Assembly: GCA_028641055.1 (NCBI GenBank)
Contig: CM054062.1
Span: forward strand, 274,841,349-274,905,348
Length of the DNA stretch: 64,000 nt
Direction of reading: 5' to 3'
Source of the DNA: Alopecurus myosuroides
Taxonomy: Eukaryota; Streptophyta; Magnoliopsida; Poales; Poaceae
Within the stretch, counting starts at the first letter, position 1; each line of letters opens with the position of its first letter. Shown here piece by piece: positions 30,201-41,651 of the stretch. A program made the translations under genes and the position numbers. Under the pieces are notes generated by a model. It had not been told where the DNA came from, ran no database searches, and saw nothing but the letters and a program-made list of their open reading frames with translations.

Positions 30201-33200
30201 GTGACGGCCGAGGTAAAGAAGACGGCCCGATTCCGTCGATCCCGATCATCCTCGTCCCTGTTCTTGCTCGAGGAGAGGGAGGAGGACTTGGTGGTTCAAG
30301 TGGTGCTCTCGGTTGCTCGCGGGGTGACAGGAGGCGACGACGCGCGATGGCGGCTCGATGAACTAGGGTTTCAGTTCCTCTTCGGGTTAAGAGACAGAGA
30401 GAGGATCACGGAGTGCAGGTGAGTGAGAGAGGGGAGAGGGCAAGTTGGAGGGTCTCTCCTCCTTCTTATCCGCGACGAGGAACATGCTAGCAGGAGGTGG
30501 CAGTGGCATCGACACGGGGTTGAACTCCTCTGCCTTCTAGCAGAGGAAGAAGAAAGGGAATAGAAATCGAGATTTTTGATAACCCCCTAGGATTTCAACT
30601 ATTTGCAAATAAGTCCTTCTGTTAAAAAACATTGTTTTCATGACCTTTTTGTAAACATAAAAATTATTGAAAATCATTTTTGAAATCCTTATTTAATTTG
30701 CAACCTCGCCATGTTTTGGTTTGGTGAAATTGATTAAATTAAGTGGTTTTGTTGTTTTCCTTCAATTTGACTTCAAATGGACTCACAATTCTTTTAGGCA
30801 TAATTAACATGAGCACACACAAAAAACATATGGGTACTAAAGTGATGTGTTTAAAATTGGATAATTTTGATACAAGGCTTTAAAGAAATAATTTGTAAAC
30901 TTTTTAGTATTGTTTTTTTATGCATTGAAAACAAAATCACCAATAATGGAATTTTATTCCCAGACAAACTAAATGATTGTAATTAGTGAAGTGAGTTGTT
31001 TTATTTTGTTGTGTTTTTGTTATTTTCATAGTTTCAACTCCTAGAAATTTTGATTGCCATTTTACTTAGGTGTGTGTAAGCCATGTTTGCTATTTTAGTA
31101 CTTGATCAGGTGTAAAACATGGGTGGCTTAGGCTCATATTGATAGCCAATATAAAAAGATTATATGTTTGTTTTCCAACCTTGTTTACAAGTATGGATAT
31201 TATCATGTTGTTTTCAGAACATGTAATCATTTACATGTTGGTGTATGGATGAATTCTTGTTATTATCCATTTGTCTTATGGATGAGAAGGATCTGGAAAA
31301 CAAGGTATTAAGCTTGTTACCATTAACCTCAACATGTCACAGGACATTTGGATGCAATGACTTGTTATTATTTCTTATTTAAAATTCATTCCATTAGAAA
31401 GATTATTATTACGGTTTTGTTAAATCTCAGTCGACTGAGATTTTCTTAAGTCTCAGTCACTTTTAAGAAAAGTGCAACTGTAGTTCAAAAAAAATGTGCA
31501 ATTGCATTTTTCTGAGCAGAAAAGTGCAACTGAACCCGTTGCACTTTTCTCTCCAGAAAAGTGCAATTGCACTTTTTTTTGAACTACGGTTGCACTTTTC
31601 TGAATTGACTGAGACTTAAGAAAAAATCAGTCGACTGAGACATAGGCAAACCCTTATTATTATGTGTTCCTTATCTTTGATGAGCTTGACTTGAATTTTA
31701 AAGTTCTAGGTTATCTGATGTTACCTAATAGTATTATGGATAGTTGTTTAAGCTATGATTCCTTACTGAGGTAGTGTTTCTTCTTGTGGTCTTCTATTGC
31801 GTGCAATATCCTTGTCTCAAGTTTTCCCTAATCTCCAAGTAGTGCCTTTGTCACTTGTAAGTAAGATCAGCTCTTCCATCTTCACTGTCTCACCCTTGTG
31901 GTGAAGACAACCAATTACCCAAGCAAGATTTCTCTTAGATGATTATACAAAATGTAAGTATATTTTAAGACATCAATTTTCTAGATACATATAAGAAGAA
32001 TATGTGAACAAGTTTGCAAGGCCTGCCCCCAAATTACTTTTCATATCCAAATGGCAGATATGTACTAGGTTATATATCCTCATGTTTGTTGGTGTATGAC
32101 ACTCAAGTGTTTGAGTATACAAAAGTGATATGTTAACAAGGTGTGCATGCTTGTTACCAAACTACTTCTATATAACACTAACATTGGAATATCACACTAT
32201 TTCTTGAGGAATTAATAAGATCAGATTTAAATATAAGAGTTCCAAATACTCTTATAATAGATTGGAATAACACTTCTAGAACACTCTAAAATAATCTTCA
32301 TGTGGTAGTTCCACCTTTCTTGTGGGTTTCTTCTCTTGCAGAATGACTTAGAGAAGATTGGGAAACAAAATATAATGGTCTAGCCAAAATAAAAAGATCT
32401 AGATTAAGAGTTAGTTCATGATTTTATTATCCTTCCATATACTTCTTATTTTATTTCCCAAAAGATATGTACTTATTTCATATATGATTTGTTTTACTTA
32501 ATTATCAATTAAATTCCTCTAATAGATGTTATAACTTGTTGTTATTCATTAGTTTATCCAGAGATACTTTAGTTGTTGAATGTTAATTTGAATAGAAGTG
32601 TAGAGTGCTTATGGAATGATGACTTAAGATATTAAGTTGATCAAGTGGTTCATTGATGTGTTGAGATCTCATATGCTCACTTGTATAAGATGAATGAGAC
32701 AATGAGCATATGAAGGTTATTGGGGTTTAATGATTTAAGTCAAAGTTGTTAGTTGTTTTCTCAGGGTGTCATGTTGTTACTTTATACTCTTCTCTTTATT
32801 ATTTTGATATATGTACATATTCCATAAATATCTTGTTGATAAGAATTATGTCATTTACCACTTGTGGGTTTTGAGTTAACACTTGTTTCTATCATTTGTG
32901 TTCTATTGAACTTTTGTTATTTACTTGTGAATGTTTACTTAGTAGTTATTATATAATTTAGAAAGATGTTGTGTGAATGGTTGATAACTTGAAGAGTTCA
33001 TGTTTAGAGAACATAATATCTTTGTTAATGAGATTATTCAATGATGCATTACTATCTTGTAGAAGTGTAATCATCAGTTATGTGATTCGGATACTCACTC
33101 CTCTTTGAGTTCTAGATACCTAGTGAATTATCCCAAGTCACTTATAGACTTGTGGTTAAGGTTGTTGAGGGTTTGTGCTTGGTCATAACCAGTTATGGTT

Positions 33201-33428
33201 TGTTTTACCAAATGATTTGTTTTGTAGAGATACTATGTTATAAAGATCACTCCAAATATACTCCTCACCAGATGATCTAAACCTATTTCATCATCTCAAG
33301 TGAAACATTACTCACTTTGCTTTGTTTAAACTTTCGCGCCAAAATTTCCCGTATTTTTAGATGCATGCTTTGAAAATGCACATATTATATTTTGATCCTT
33401 ATACCTTCCCAAACACTGGGACGTTACA
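27221..33428 (-). mobile_element. Very long LTR-like block L, reverse oriented
   Basis: The minus strand begins TGTAACGTCCCAGTG at 33428, a start shared by several grass gypsy LTRs. It runs through AT-rich sequence, a GC-rich leader-like patch (about 30420-29990) and a mixed region to ...CACGGTTGCA at 27221. There is no supported coding sequence. If one LTR, it would be about 6 kb, as in LARD-like families, but flanks (TTTTT and GTATC) do not match, so boundaries or unity are uncertain; it may be a composite. Its start abuts the truncated gag of element H. Confidence 0.45.
31412..31653. mobile_element. Mutator-type foldback MITE, 242 bp, TSD TTATTATTA
   Basis: Identical 9-bp TTATTATTA flanks (31403-31411 and 31654-31662). 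The ends are inverted (GGTTTTGTTAAATCTCAGTCG versus GGGTTTGCCTATGTCTCAGTCG), and the interior pairs as well (repeats of GAAAAGTGCAACT with AGTTGCACTTTTC). Practically the whole element forms one long hairpin. A 9-bp duplication is the Mutator signature. Non-coding. Confidence 0.88.
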
Positions 33429-33430
33429 GT

Positions 33431-34623
33431 ATCCCCCCTTAACAAGACCAGCATGTTTCGGTCCCAGGATCATGAAGGAGCCCGCGATCGCGAAGTTTCA
33501 GCTCGTGCGCGGAACAAGGACATATGACGGCAGCATCAAGCCTGATGATTGGTTAAATGACTATGTCACCATCGTGCACATTACCGGTGGTAACCGCCGG
33601 CGGGAGGTGAGATATGTACCTCATATGCTCGAGGGCCCGGCCAGAATCTGGCTGAACAATTTGCCAGCAGATAGCATTGATTGCTGGATGGAATTCTCGG
33701 AAGCTTTCATAAACAACTTCACCAGCACATATCGGAGGTCGAATCATCCCCAACAACTCTCCATGTGCAAGCAGAAGGAGGATGAGACCGACCGAGAGTA
33801 CTTGACCCAGTGGAGCACTATGAGGAACACTTGTGAAGGGGTAGTTGAGTCCCAGGCCATTACTTGGTTCACCCAAGGGTGCGGGCTTGGTAGCATGCTT
33901 TGGCAGAAGTTGCAGAGGGAGATGCCACATACTCTGGCCGAAACAATCAAGATCGTAGATATGTATGCTCTGGGAGATCTGATGCAGCCCCTGCTGAACT
34001 CGGTTGAGCCGAGTAAGAGATACCCCGGAAATGATGGTGTCGGATCCTCGAGGCAGAATGACCGCCAGGATTTCTGGAACAAGAGAAGAGATGATAGGCC
34101 GGACTTCCGGTATGGTTCACACCATGTTTGAGCAGTTGATCCGGATCAACCGGATGCCGGCAATAGCTAGAGGCAGAAGAACACCGGGCCCCAGTTTGGG
34201 CAAAACCAGAACAACAAGAAGCAGTGGACGGATCAAAAGAAACTGTGGGATGACCAGCAGAGATTCACCTTCGAGATGATGAGGGATGGGCCGTGCAGCT
34301 ACCACACTCGGCACCCTAGCAGGCAGGCCAACCACACTACCCGACAATGCAGCTGGTGGGACTGGATCAAGAGCGAAGGCTATGGTCAATTGCCTCGACC
34401 TCCACCTCTGTCGCTCCCAGTTTCGAATATTCAGCCCATCAGGACAGCAACCCCAAGACCGGCGGATAACCAGAGAAGGCTGGAGAATTTGAACAACAAC
34501 AACGACCGCAACTCCAAAGACTACCACAACAACACCGGTGGCAGAGGCCGGAATGATTACCGAGAGCACCATCAGAGCTATGTGGTGTTCATGACTGAAC
34601 TAGATGATAAACAAATCCTGTGA
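33431..34623 (+). pseudogene. Element H gag, N-truncated
   Basis: Gag domain with RTYDGSIKPDDWLNDYV, PARIWLNNLPADSI, then EFSEAFINNFTSTYRR, and a Tat-type C-x2-H-x9-H-x4-C knuckle (CSYH...HTTRQC, near 34297-34350). A frameshift near 34130 separates the halves, and a stop ends the second at 34623. The preceding residues from 33361 derive from block L, showing the truncation point. In the family this protein packages the RNA. Confidence 0.82.
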
Positions 34624-34632
34624 AGGCGCGAG

Positions 34633-35304
34633 ATGGAAGTTAATGTTGTGATGCCGGCTGTGCCAGAATACATGTTTTGGTCTGACCAAGAGATTGTCTG
34701 GTCTCGTGCCGATAATCCCAAGATCATGCCTAATCCGGGTTGTTATGCTCTAGTGCTGGACCCGACTTTTATTGGGCCCGAGATAAATGTGAAGTTCACC
34801 AAGGTGCTCATTGACAATGGGAGTAGCATAAACATCATGTACCAGGACACGATGGTAAAGTTGGGCCTTACCGAGAACATGCTTCAACCTAGCCGGACTA
34901 CCTTTCATGGTATTGTTCCGGGAGTATCATGTGCGCCTATGAGAAAAGTGTGGGTCGATGTGCTATTCGGTACCCAAGAAAATTGCCACAACGAGAGCTT
35001 GCACTTCGAAGTGGTTGATATTAAGAGTCCTTATCATACTCTACTCGGCAGGCCAGCCCTGTCCAAGTACATGGACTCAACTCACGTGGCCTATCTGAAG
35101 ATGAAGCTCTTGGGTCCTAATGGCACCATTACCATCTCGAGTGATTACACGCGTTCTCTGGAGTGCGCGTCTGCTCGATCTCGGTTGGCCGAGTCTTTGG
35201 TCATTGCGGCCGAGAAGAAGATCCATGAGGTGGTGGCTATGGCTCAAGCAACCCAACTCGGCATGCCCGGGATGCCGAACCCGCAACAGAGCGTCACATT
35301 CTAG
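34633..35304 (+). pseudogene. Element H aspartic protease region
   Basis: A 223-codon frame with the retroviral-type catalytic motif VLIDNGSSINIMY, then HTLLGRPALSKY. Stops cut the following linker at 35304, 35330 and 35391. The protease would mature the polyprotein. Confidence 0.82.
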
Positions 35305-35475
35305 GCCTCCAAGGAGATCAAGAAGGTGTAGATTGACCAAGAATTTCCCGAGCGTGTGGCCATCATTGGTTCCGGGTTGGAGGAGAAATAGGAAAGTGAG
35401 CTCATCCACTTCCTCCGCGAGAATCGGGACATCTTTGCATGGTCGAATCATGACCTGTCGGGTGTTCTGAGGGAG

Positions 35476-36340
35476 TTGGTTGAGCACTCGCTGCATGTGA
35501 GACCGGATGCTAAGCCGGTGAAGCAGACTCTGCGGCGCTTCACTGCAGAGAGAAGAAAGGCAATAGGTGACGAGATCACTAGGCTATTGGCAAGTGGATT
35601 TATCATGGAGGTGCTGCACCCGGACTGTTTGGCTAACCCGGTCCTGGTAGAGAAGAAATAAAGATGACCCTATGGTGGCTGTAGTGTGGCGTATGTGTAT
35701 TGATTACACAAACTTGAACAAGGCATGTCCGAAAGATCCATTCCCTCTGCCCCGAATTGATCAAGTGATCGATTCCACTGCGGGGTGTGAGTTGCTATCA
35801 TTTTTAGATGCGTATTCTGGTTTCCACCAGATACCCTTGAATCCTGAGAATCAAATAAAGACTGCCTTTATTACCCCGTACGGGGCTTATTGCTATCGTG
35901 TTATATGTTTTGTCTTGAGAAATGCTGGTGCTACTTATCAAAGGTGCATGCAGAAATGCTGGCACGAGCAAATTGGCAAAAATTTGCAGGTGTATGTGGA
36001 TGACATAGTCATCAAAACCAAATAGAAGAACACTCTTCTAGATGATTTCCGAGAAACATTTGCAAACCTGCGGAGATTCCGGGTGAAGCTGAACCCGGTC
36101 AAGTGTACATTCGGTGTGCCGACAGGAAAGTTACTCGGTTTCCTCGTGTCTAGATGAGGTATCAAGGCCAATCCCTCCAAGATAAGAGCAATTGAAAACA
36201 TGTCCCTACCGAGATCCCTGAAGGATGTGCAGAGATTCACTGGCTGCCTGGCCTCTCTTAGCCGGTTCATTGGGAGAATGGGAAAGAAGGCCTTACCTCT
36301 GTACCAGTTGATGAAGGAGACGGACAAGTTTGTCTAGACC
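35476..36340 (+). pseudogene. Element H reverse transcriptase
   Basis: Fragments in two frames: the RT entry region (RRFTAERRKAIGDEITRLL, GFIMEVLHPDCLANPVLV) and then the palm with MCIDYTNLNKACPKDPFPLP, LSFLDAYSGFHQIPL and the catalytic YVDDIVIKTK (35991-36021). The thumb continues (RRFRVKLNPVKCTFGV, RGIKANPSKIRAI, QRFTGCLASLSRFI) past a stop at about 36022. The YVDD box is intact, but at least three stops and one frameshift kill the gene. Confidence 0.88.
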
Positions 36341-36373
36341 CCACAAGATGATGTCACATTCTTAGATCTGAAA

Positions 36374-37027
36374 GTGATGCTGAGTTCGGCACCAGTGCTG
36401 GCATCCCCACTGCCCAAAGAGCCTATGTTGCTCTATATTGCAGCCACCAACCAGGTTGTCACTGTGGTGGCAGTACTGGAACCAGAAGAGGAAGGGAAAT
36501 CTGTGCAGAGACCAGTTTACTATCTCAGTGAAGGGATATCCAACTCAAAGACAAATTACCCCCACTACCAGAAGATGACATACGGAGTCTATATGGCTGC
36601 CAAGAAGCTCAAGCACTATTTCCAAGAGCATCCAATGACAGTGGTAAGTACTGCCCCCATCTCGGAGATCATGGGAAACAAGGATGCAAGTGGCCGGGTA
36701 GCCAGGTGGGCCATTGAGTTGGCTGCTTATACCCCAATGTATGCTAGAAGGGAAGCCATCAAGTCTCAGGCACTGGCAGATTTCTTTGTTGGTTGGGCTG
36801 AGATGCAATATGAGCCACCATTACCGGAATCCAATTTCAGGCGAATGCATTTTGATGGTTCCAAGGTGAAAGAGGGTCTCAATGCTGGCATTATGCTCAC
36901 CTCACCCAAACATGACCAGTTGAAATATGTCTTGCAAATACATTTTGCGGCATCCAATAATGTGGCCGAGTATGAGGCCTTGGTCCATGGACTGAAAGTA
37001 GCAAAAAAATTGGCATTCGCTGAATAG
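36374..37027 (+). pseudogene. Element H RNase H region
   Basis: RT connection (ASPLPKEPMLLYIAATNQVV, RPVYYLSEGISNSKTNYPHY) and an RNase H domain with acidic residues in RMHFDGSKVKEG and NNVAEYEALVHGL. The frame stops at 37024 within the domain; the remainder is shifted downstream to about 37230. Confidence 0.82.
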
Positions 37028-37539
37028 TGTGTTATGGTGATTCGGACCTTGTAGTTCCACAAGCATCTGGTGATTGGGACGGGTTGGGTGCCAACATGGT
37101 ATCATATCAGTTCCATGTCTAGAATATCTTCGGATACTTTGATGGGTGCGAGTTTCGCCATATACACCAAGCTGAGAATGAGGCTGCCGATATACTGTCC
37201 AAGTTGGGTTCATCCCGGCTAGAATATCTCTGGAGCATCTCTGGAAGAAGTCCATAAATCCCTCGCCCGAGTCGAACTCAATTTTCATCTCGGGCAATCC
37301 GGAATCTGAAGCCGTACCGATGGATGTAGATGAGGGATGAGTCATGGAGAACCCGGGGACTACCTGGTTCAACTCGGAGAATGCCTAGTCGAACTCGGGG
37401 ACTGTCTTGCAGTTGTCGAGGACTCGGGAACTCGCCCTTATCCCGGATCCTTCGATGTCGGTTGAAGCAATGGAGATTGATGAGCCAGTCTTTCCTTTCC
37501 GACCTGTACCTGGGTGGGCCCAGGCCATAATGTCATCCC

Positions 37540-38750
37540 TGGTGGAGGGCACTCTTCCGAGTTGTGAGATCTCGGCCAGGAAAATACAAAGAAGATCCAA
37601 GGGCTACACCATCATCAAGAGAGAGATACACAAGAGAAGTACCACCGGCGTGCTCCTGCACTGTGTCGAACCAGAAGAGGGGGAAGAGATTCTCCGGGAG
37701 ATACACCAAGGAGAATGTGGCCACCATGCATCATCTCGGGCTCTGGTGAAAAAAAGCATTCCAGCATGGGTTCTTTTGGCTCACTGCCTTGCAACAACCA
37801 GAGAATATAGTGAGGAAGTGCAATGGGTGCCCGAGATTTGCTAGCGAAATCCATATGTCGGCTTCAGAACTCAAGACAATTCTTATCACTTGGACATTTG
37901 CAGTATGATGCTTAGACATGGTGGGACCTTTCAAACCAGCCCGAGGTAATATGACCCACATGTTGGTCATGGTGGCAAAGTTCACCAAGTGGATTGAGGT
38001 GAAGCCGATCCGGAAGTGTGATGGGAACACATCTGTAACATTCCTTAAGGACATAATCCTGAGATATGGCTACCTACATGGGAACATCTCGGACAATGGG
38101 ACTAACTTTGCCGAGGGAGCTTTTGCTCGGTTCTGTAAAGAGAAGAGGATCCGAGTTGACATTGCGTCAGTCGCACATACGGAATCAAATGTGCAAGTTG
38201 AGAGAGCCAATGGCATGGTTCTATCCGGGATAAAACCTCAATTCACTGAGCCATTGCAGCGAACCCCGGGTTGTTGGCTGGATGAGCTACCGGCGGTGTT
38301 GTGGAGTCTAAGGACTACCCCTAACCGGTCTAGGCTATACGCCATTCTTCCTTGTGTATGGAGCGGAAGCGATATTTCCCATCGACATAGAGCATGACTC
38401 GCCAAGAGTGACCCTGTATACAGAGGCAGAGGAAAGAGAAGCCCGAGAAGATGATGTTGATTTGCTAGAGGAAGCAAGAGAATTAACTCTGTCGAGATCA
38501 GCTGTGTATCAGAAAAACCTCAGGCATTATCATAGCTAAAAAGTGAGACCTCGGGTGTTCCGAGAAGGAGACATGGTGCTCAGGCTTGTGCAGCGCACAG
38601 ACGGAATGCACAAACTTTCCCCGCCATGGGAAGGGACGTTCATTGTGAGCAGGGCCTTGCAAAATGATGCATACTATCTCATTGATGCCCAGGAACAGGA
38701 GAGGGACAATATTGATAGATCCGGAGAAGAAACTAAGCACCCCTAGAATG
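37540..38750 (+). pseudogene. Element H integrase
   Basis: An HHCC zinc finger (GHHASSRALVKKS, then CNGCPRFA near 37824-37850). The catalytic core follows with Asp in DMVGPFKPARGN and SDNGTNF and Glu near VQVERANGMVLSGI. After a frameshift near 38345 come the C-terminal YGAEAIFPIDIEHDSPRV and an end ...GEETKHP at 38744. Interrupted by several stops. In intact elements it inserts the cDNA. Confidence 0.85.
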
Positions 38751-39421
38751 TAGCTCTCCTTCGTCGTTTTCATTCCTGAAAATGCATTGTATGTATCTCC
38801 CTACCGAGTTATGATTATGTCGTCACCCCGAGGAGGAACCCAGGGACTGCCTATGCCTAACATGTTTGTATTTATTTACTTTTTGTATGTCGGTTGGCTA
38901 TGTCGGAATTTCGTATGTCGGTCTAGTAGTGTGCCTAAACTTGAGAGCCAATTCTTCGACTTTGCTGCTATCCGAAATCCGGCTTCATGGCAAGCAAGAG
39001 AACAAGCTAAGGGTCGATGAACACATGAAAACGGCTAAGGAAAGAAAGAGTTAGGAAACTGATATAAGTTTGTCGTTTTTATTTTTTGGCTATGTGTTGA
39101 AAAGTTTTAATTCCTGTCTCAGAGTTGTAAGTATTGTAAACTTGGTTTTCAAAATCTCATGACTCGACTGTCAAAATGCCACAAGTGGTAGGCAAGAGCA
39201 GAGAAGAAAAAAGCCGAGTGGACGAGAAACCAAACTCGGGGACTTGAGTTAAAGCGATCCGGCATCTATCCAGTCTCGCACAAACAGAATTAAAGTTAAA
39301 GTACCAAAATCTTAATCTTGTTCATTACATCTGCACCCGACATCCCAAGGATCTAACAAATTAAAAAAGTGTTTCGAGAAAAGAGTTAAGGAGAAGCGTC
39401 TGTCCCTGCTAGGACAGTGGA
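38751..39421. other. Spacer between integrase and the antisense gene of H
   Basis: Short open frames without motifs. It separates the two convergent transcription units and presumably holds both 3' regions. Confidence 0.5.
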
Positions 39422-41651
39422 CTAAGAAGCGGTCTCGGCGGTGACCATCTCGGCGGTGACTCTCTCGGCAGTGTCCATCTCGGTGGCGGGTGTCTCGAGG
39501 GAGATCTCGGTCGGGGCCGCTGATCCGGTATTGGCGACCGGCTCGGTCTTAGCCTCGATATCCTCGTCGACTTCTTCTTCATCCTTAGATCCCTCAAACT
39601 CGGATTTGTCCTCGTCTTCGTCCTCAGTCTCTGGCTCTGGGGAATCCTCGATGAAGCCCTTTGTATCGGCGTAGGAGGCGAGTCGGTAGGAAGTTTCGTG
39701 ACAGAGCTCGACATGGGCTAGATCCTTGGACCACTTGGATCCAGTGTGCATTGCTTCAGCACTTCTAGATGAATGGATTCGTACCGAGATAGCACAAACT
39801 CCAAGACCTCATCCGCGCCACCTCGCATAACAGAGACGCGCCACTCCCGGAGCCACTCCTCAGTTCCATCAAGGAATTTCGCCAGCTCTTTAATCGATAC
39901 CGGAACCGCCTTATTCGGCCAGAAGGCTCTGTAAATCCGGATTGCAGAGGCCAGGAGATCGGACTCAATGGATTTGAGGGGTGTAACTCGGGCCTTGATT
40001 ACCACCAAGTGGTCTTCAGCGCTTGCCACCTCCAAAACGGTACCACCGGCTTCAATCCTCCTTTCCCAGGCCTTCTGGATGGCTTTCTCGGCGCCTGATT
40101 CCATGAGGGGGAATGTCTCTAAAAGATAAGGTGTCTGAGTTAGTCAGCGTTAGCTTGGAAGTCAAGACCCAGAAAATCTAGAAAAAAACAATGAAGGAAA
40201 AGATGCTTACTCTTCAAGTCCATGTTTAACCTAGCGAGCTTCGTTAGGCAGTCATCGGTCTCTGTGTTCACGCGATCTAGCTCGGTCTGGAGAGAATCGG
40301 CCCGATATTCAGCCTCAGTTTTCTCCTCCTTGAGATCTCGGATTTCCTCTTCCCGACGGGTCTTCTCGGTGGCTGCAACTTGGGCCATCTCGGCCTTGTC
40401 TTTCTCCAACTCAGCCTTCAACTTCTGCATCTTGACGAGCTTAGTTTTCAGCTGAGTTACCTTGGCCTTCTCGGCTAAAAGATCATCTTTGAACTTGGCC
40501 TCCCAGTCAGAGAGTTGTAGCGCTATTTCTTCGATAGTGAGGCAGTTCTGGTGATGGGCTTCAAAGGCCTTGTGTTCCTCTGCATGGAAACAATCCGGTT
40601 ATCAAGCAATCGGGCTCATCGACATAAAGTAAGAATGAAGAGGGGAAACTCACTCTCAAGGGTCGAGATCTTGGACTGTGCTAATTCTACAAGTGTGGTG
40701 CAGTCCTGGTGCTTCTCGACAAAGATTTTCTGCTCACCTGCATTGACATAACAAAGTTAGCCTGCAAGAGAGTGCGTAAGTACAAAACACAAAGTGAAGA
40801 AAAGAGGAAACTTACTCTCAAGTGCAGAGATCTTGGTGATCGAGTCAATCAACTATTTCTCAATCACAACTATGAGGGATAAAAAAGAATAAGAGTCAGT
40901 AAATCGGTGCAGTAAAAAGCACACGCGATATCTCGAGCATAAAAATCGTATCTTTTCCTCCCAGCTTCTCCTGCAGACGCTGGTGCTGCTCGCTGAGGTA
41001 CCGGTGGGTCCAGAGTAGCCTCTGGGACACCTTGGTGCGGGTCTTGGTACAAACCTGAAAAGAAATAAAGTGGTTGGTGAAATTGTGAAGATTCGGCCCG
41101 TGTACCCCTAACTCGGTCGACTGATGCCTACTCGGCCGAAATCTCGGGGACTGGTTGGTGTATATTCATCTCAGAGGTTTGCAATGCGTAAACTCGGAAA
41201 AGAGAAAAAGAAGAAACTACTTACTCGAGAGGTTATCTCGGCGTCTCTGACCGCAGTCTGCAGGGCACACATCTTGAGTGCAAGAGTACTGGAGGAAGGT
41301 GCCACTGGTGTTGTCACCTTGCCGATATCAGCCTGGTTACATTCCTTCCGGTAGTGGTCCAGAGGGGCCAGCTTCTTCCCGACATGTGTATCGGGGATAT
41401 ACCCGATCTGATCAAGATCTGCTTCCAGGTCGGGCTGGGCAACACCAAGCCCCTGGTGCGCAACAATCTGCGTCTCGGCGTTGATCATCAGCGTGTCGGC
41501 CTTCTTCTTCCTGGGCACAGTCTCCTTATGGGGCACATAGGCCCTTCTCTGCCGGGACACTGCAGACGGCTCCTTCTCAATTGCCTTCGCTGAGCTACTC
41601 TGCACTGGCGTTGTGGCTTGTTTCGGTTGTGCTTGAGGGGTTGGTGTTGGC

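Noticed and set aside
33361..33430. MHALKMHILYF as true N-terminus of the H gag
   Set aside because: These codons lie in block L sequence before the TGTAACGTCCC boundary; gag homology begins after it.
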